A stretch of 6,396 bases of DNA from DATKKX01 sp035542775 (lineage in GTDB: Bacteria; Planctomycetota; Phycisphaerae; UBA1845; UTPLA1), in assembly GCA_035542775.1 (NCBI GenBank), contig DATKKX010000150.1, positions 1-6,396 on the forward strand, in the 5' to 3' direction. A model generated the notes under the pieces. That model searched no databases and was not told where the DNA came from. It saw only the letters and a program-made list of their open reading frames with translations. A program made the translations under genes and the position numbers. Positions 6,272 to 6,396 of this stretch are shown in pieces (the stretch's first letter is position 1; each line of letters opens with the position of its first letter).

Positions 6272-6396
6272 CTACACGAGCGCAGCCAGCGCGTCGAGAA
6301 CGGTTCGCATGATTCCGTTGGCGCGCGCGAACTGATCCGGCCGGCCAAGGACCAGCCGCTCCGGTTGCACGAACGGGGCGGAGACGAGATCCGCGC
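6272..6396 (-). CDS. C-terminal end of an unrecognised gene, runs off right edge
   Basis: Reading leftward from the window edge in the frame that ends at the TAG at 6274-6272 gives 40 sense codons whose product looks like a real protein end: a hydrophobic/acidic start (ADLVSAPF), then QPERLVLGRPDQFARANGI, and a closing amphipathic helix (MRTVLDALAALV). Codon third positions are mostly G or C, as in the neighbouring genes. The other two minus-strand frames give Arg/Ser/Pro-rich sequence typical of shadow frames. No start is in the window and the piece is too short to assign a family. It is upstream of and co-directional with the ABC1-family gene, 53 bases from its ATG. Co-transcription is possible, but the TATATT in the gap suggests the ABC1 gene also has its own promoter. 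Confidence 0.6.
   Translation of the reverse strand, partial: ADLVSAPFVQPERLVLGRPDQFARANGIMRTVLDALAALV

Noticed and set aside
1..6396. Search for CRISPR repeats, transposase genes, insertion-sequence ends, tRNA genes and defence or toxin-antitoxin systems
   Set aside because: No repeated spacer pattern, mobile-element protein, cloverleaf-like segment or such gene was seen. The region reads as ordinary chromosomal genes.

Overview
The window is GC-rich (roughly 60 percent or more by eye) and gene-dense. It comes from a diderm (Gram-negative-type) bacterium, because it encodes an outer-membrane channel, a lipid-anchored periplasmic adaptor and an inner-membrane RND pump. I cannot place the organism firmly. 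High-GC Spirochaetes, Acidobacteria and deltaproteobacterial-type lineages would all fit. A faint resemblance of the outer-membrane protein to spirochaete TolC-like proteins is recalled only, not tested.

Left two thirds (1-4108, all minus strand): a compact three-gene operon for a tripartite efflux pump, transcribed right to left. The order is outer-membrane factor (2696-4108), periplasmic adaptor lipoprotein (1314-2681), then the RND transporter (from 1317 off the left edge, about the first 439 residues present). The first two genes are 15 bases apart and the last two share an ATGA stop/start overlap. The pump would take substrate from the inner membrane or periplasm and pass it through the adaptor to the outer-membrane duct. 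Nothing in the window identifies the substrate, and there is no regulator gene here.

Centre (4109-4345): a 237-base divergent control region. It holds a good promoter and ribosome binding site for a small rightward gene, a weak candidate promoter for the efflux operon, and two perfect inverted repeats next to each other that could be operators or RNA hairpins.

Right third: a 66-residue helical protein of unknown function (4346-4546, plus strand) converges on a UbiB/ABC1/COQ8-family atypical kinase-like membrane protein (4569-6218, minus strand). Only 22 bases separate the two stop codons, and an imperfect hairpin sits there. At the right edge, 6272-6396 (minus) is the last 40 codons of another gene, which I do not recognise.

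One consistent pattern is worth noting. The two genes that probably begin transcripts on the minus strand (the outer-membrane factor and the ABC1 protein) have no Shine-Dalgarno sequence and carry a TATNAT/TATATT-like -10 element 7-8 bases before the ATG, as expected of leaderless mRNAs. The internal operon genes and the small plus-strand gene have clear Shine-Dalgarno sequences. I see no mobile element, CRISPR array, tRNA or rRNA. Apart from the small protein and the palindromic intergenic region, the content is conventional.
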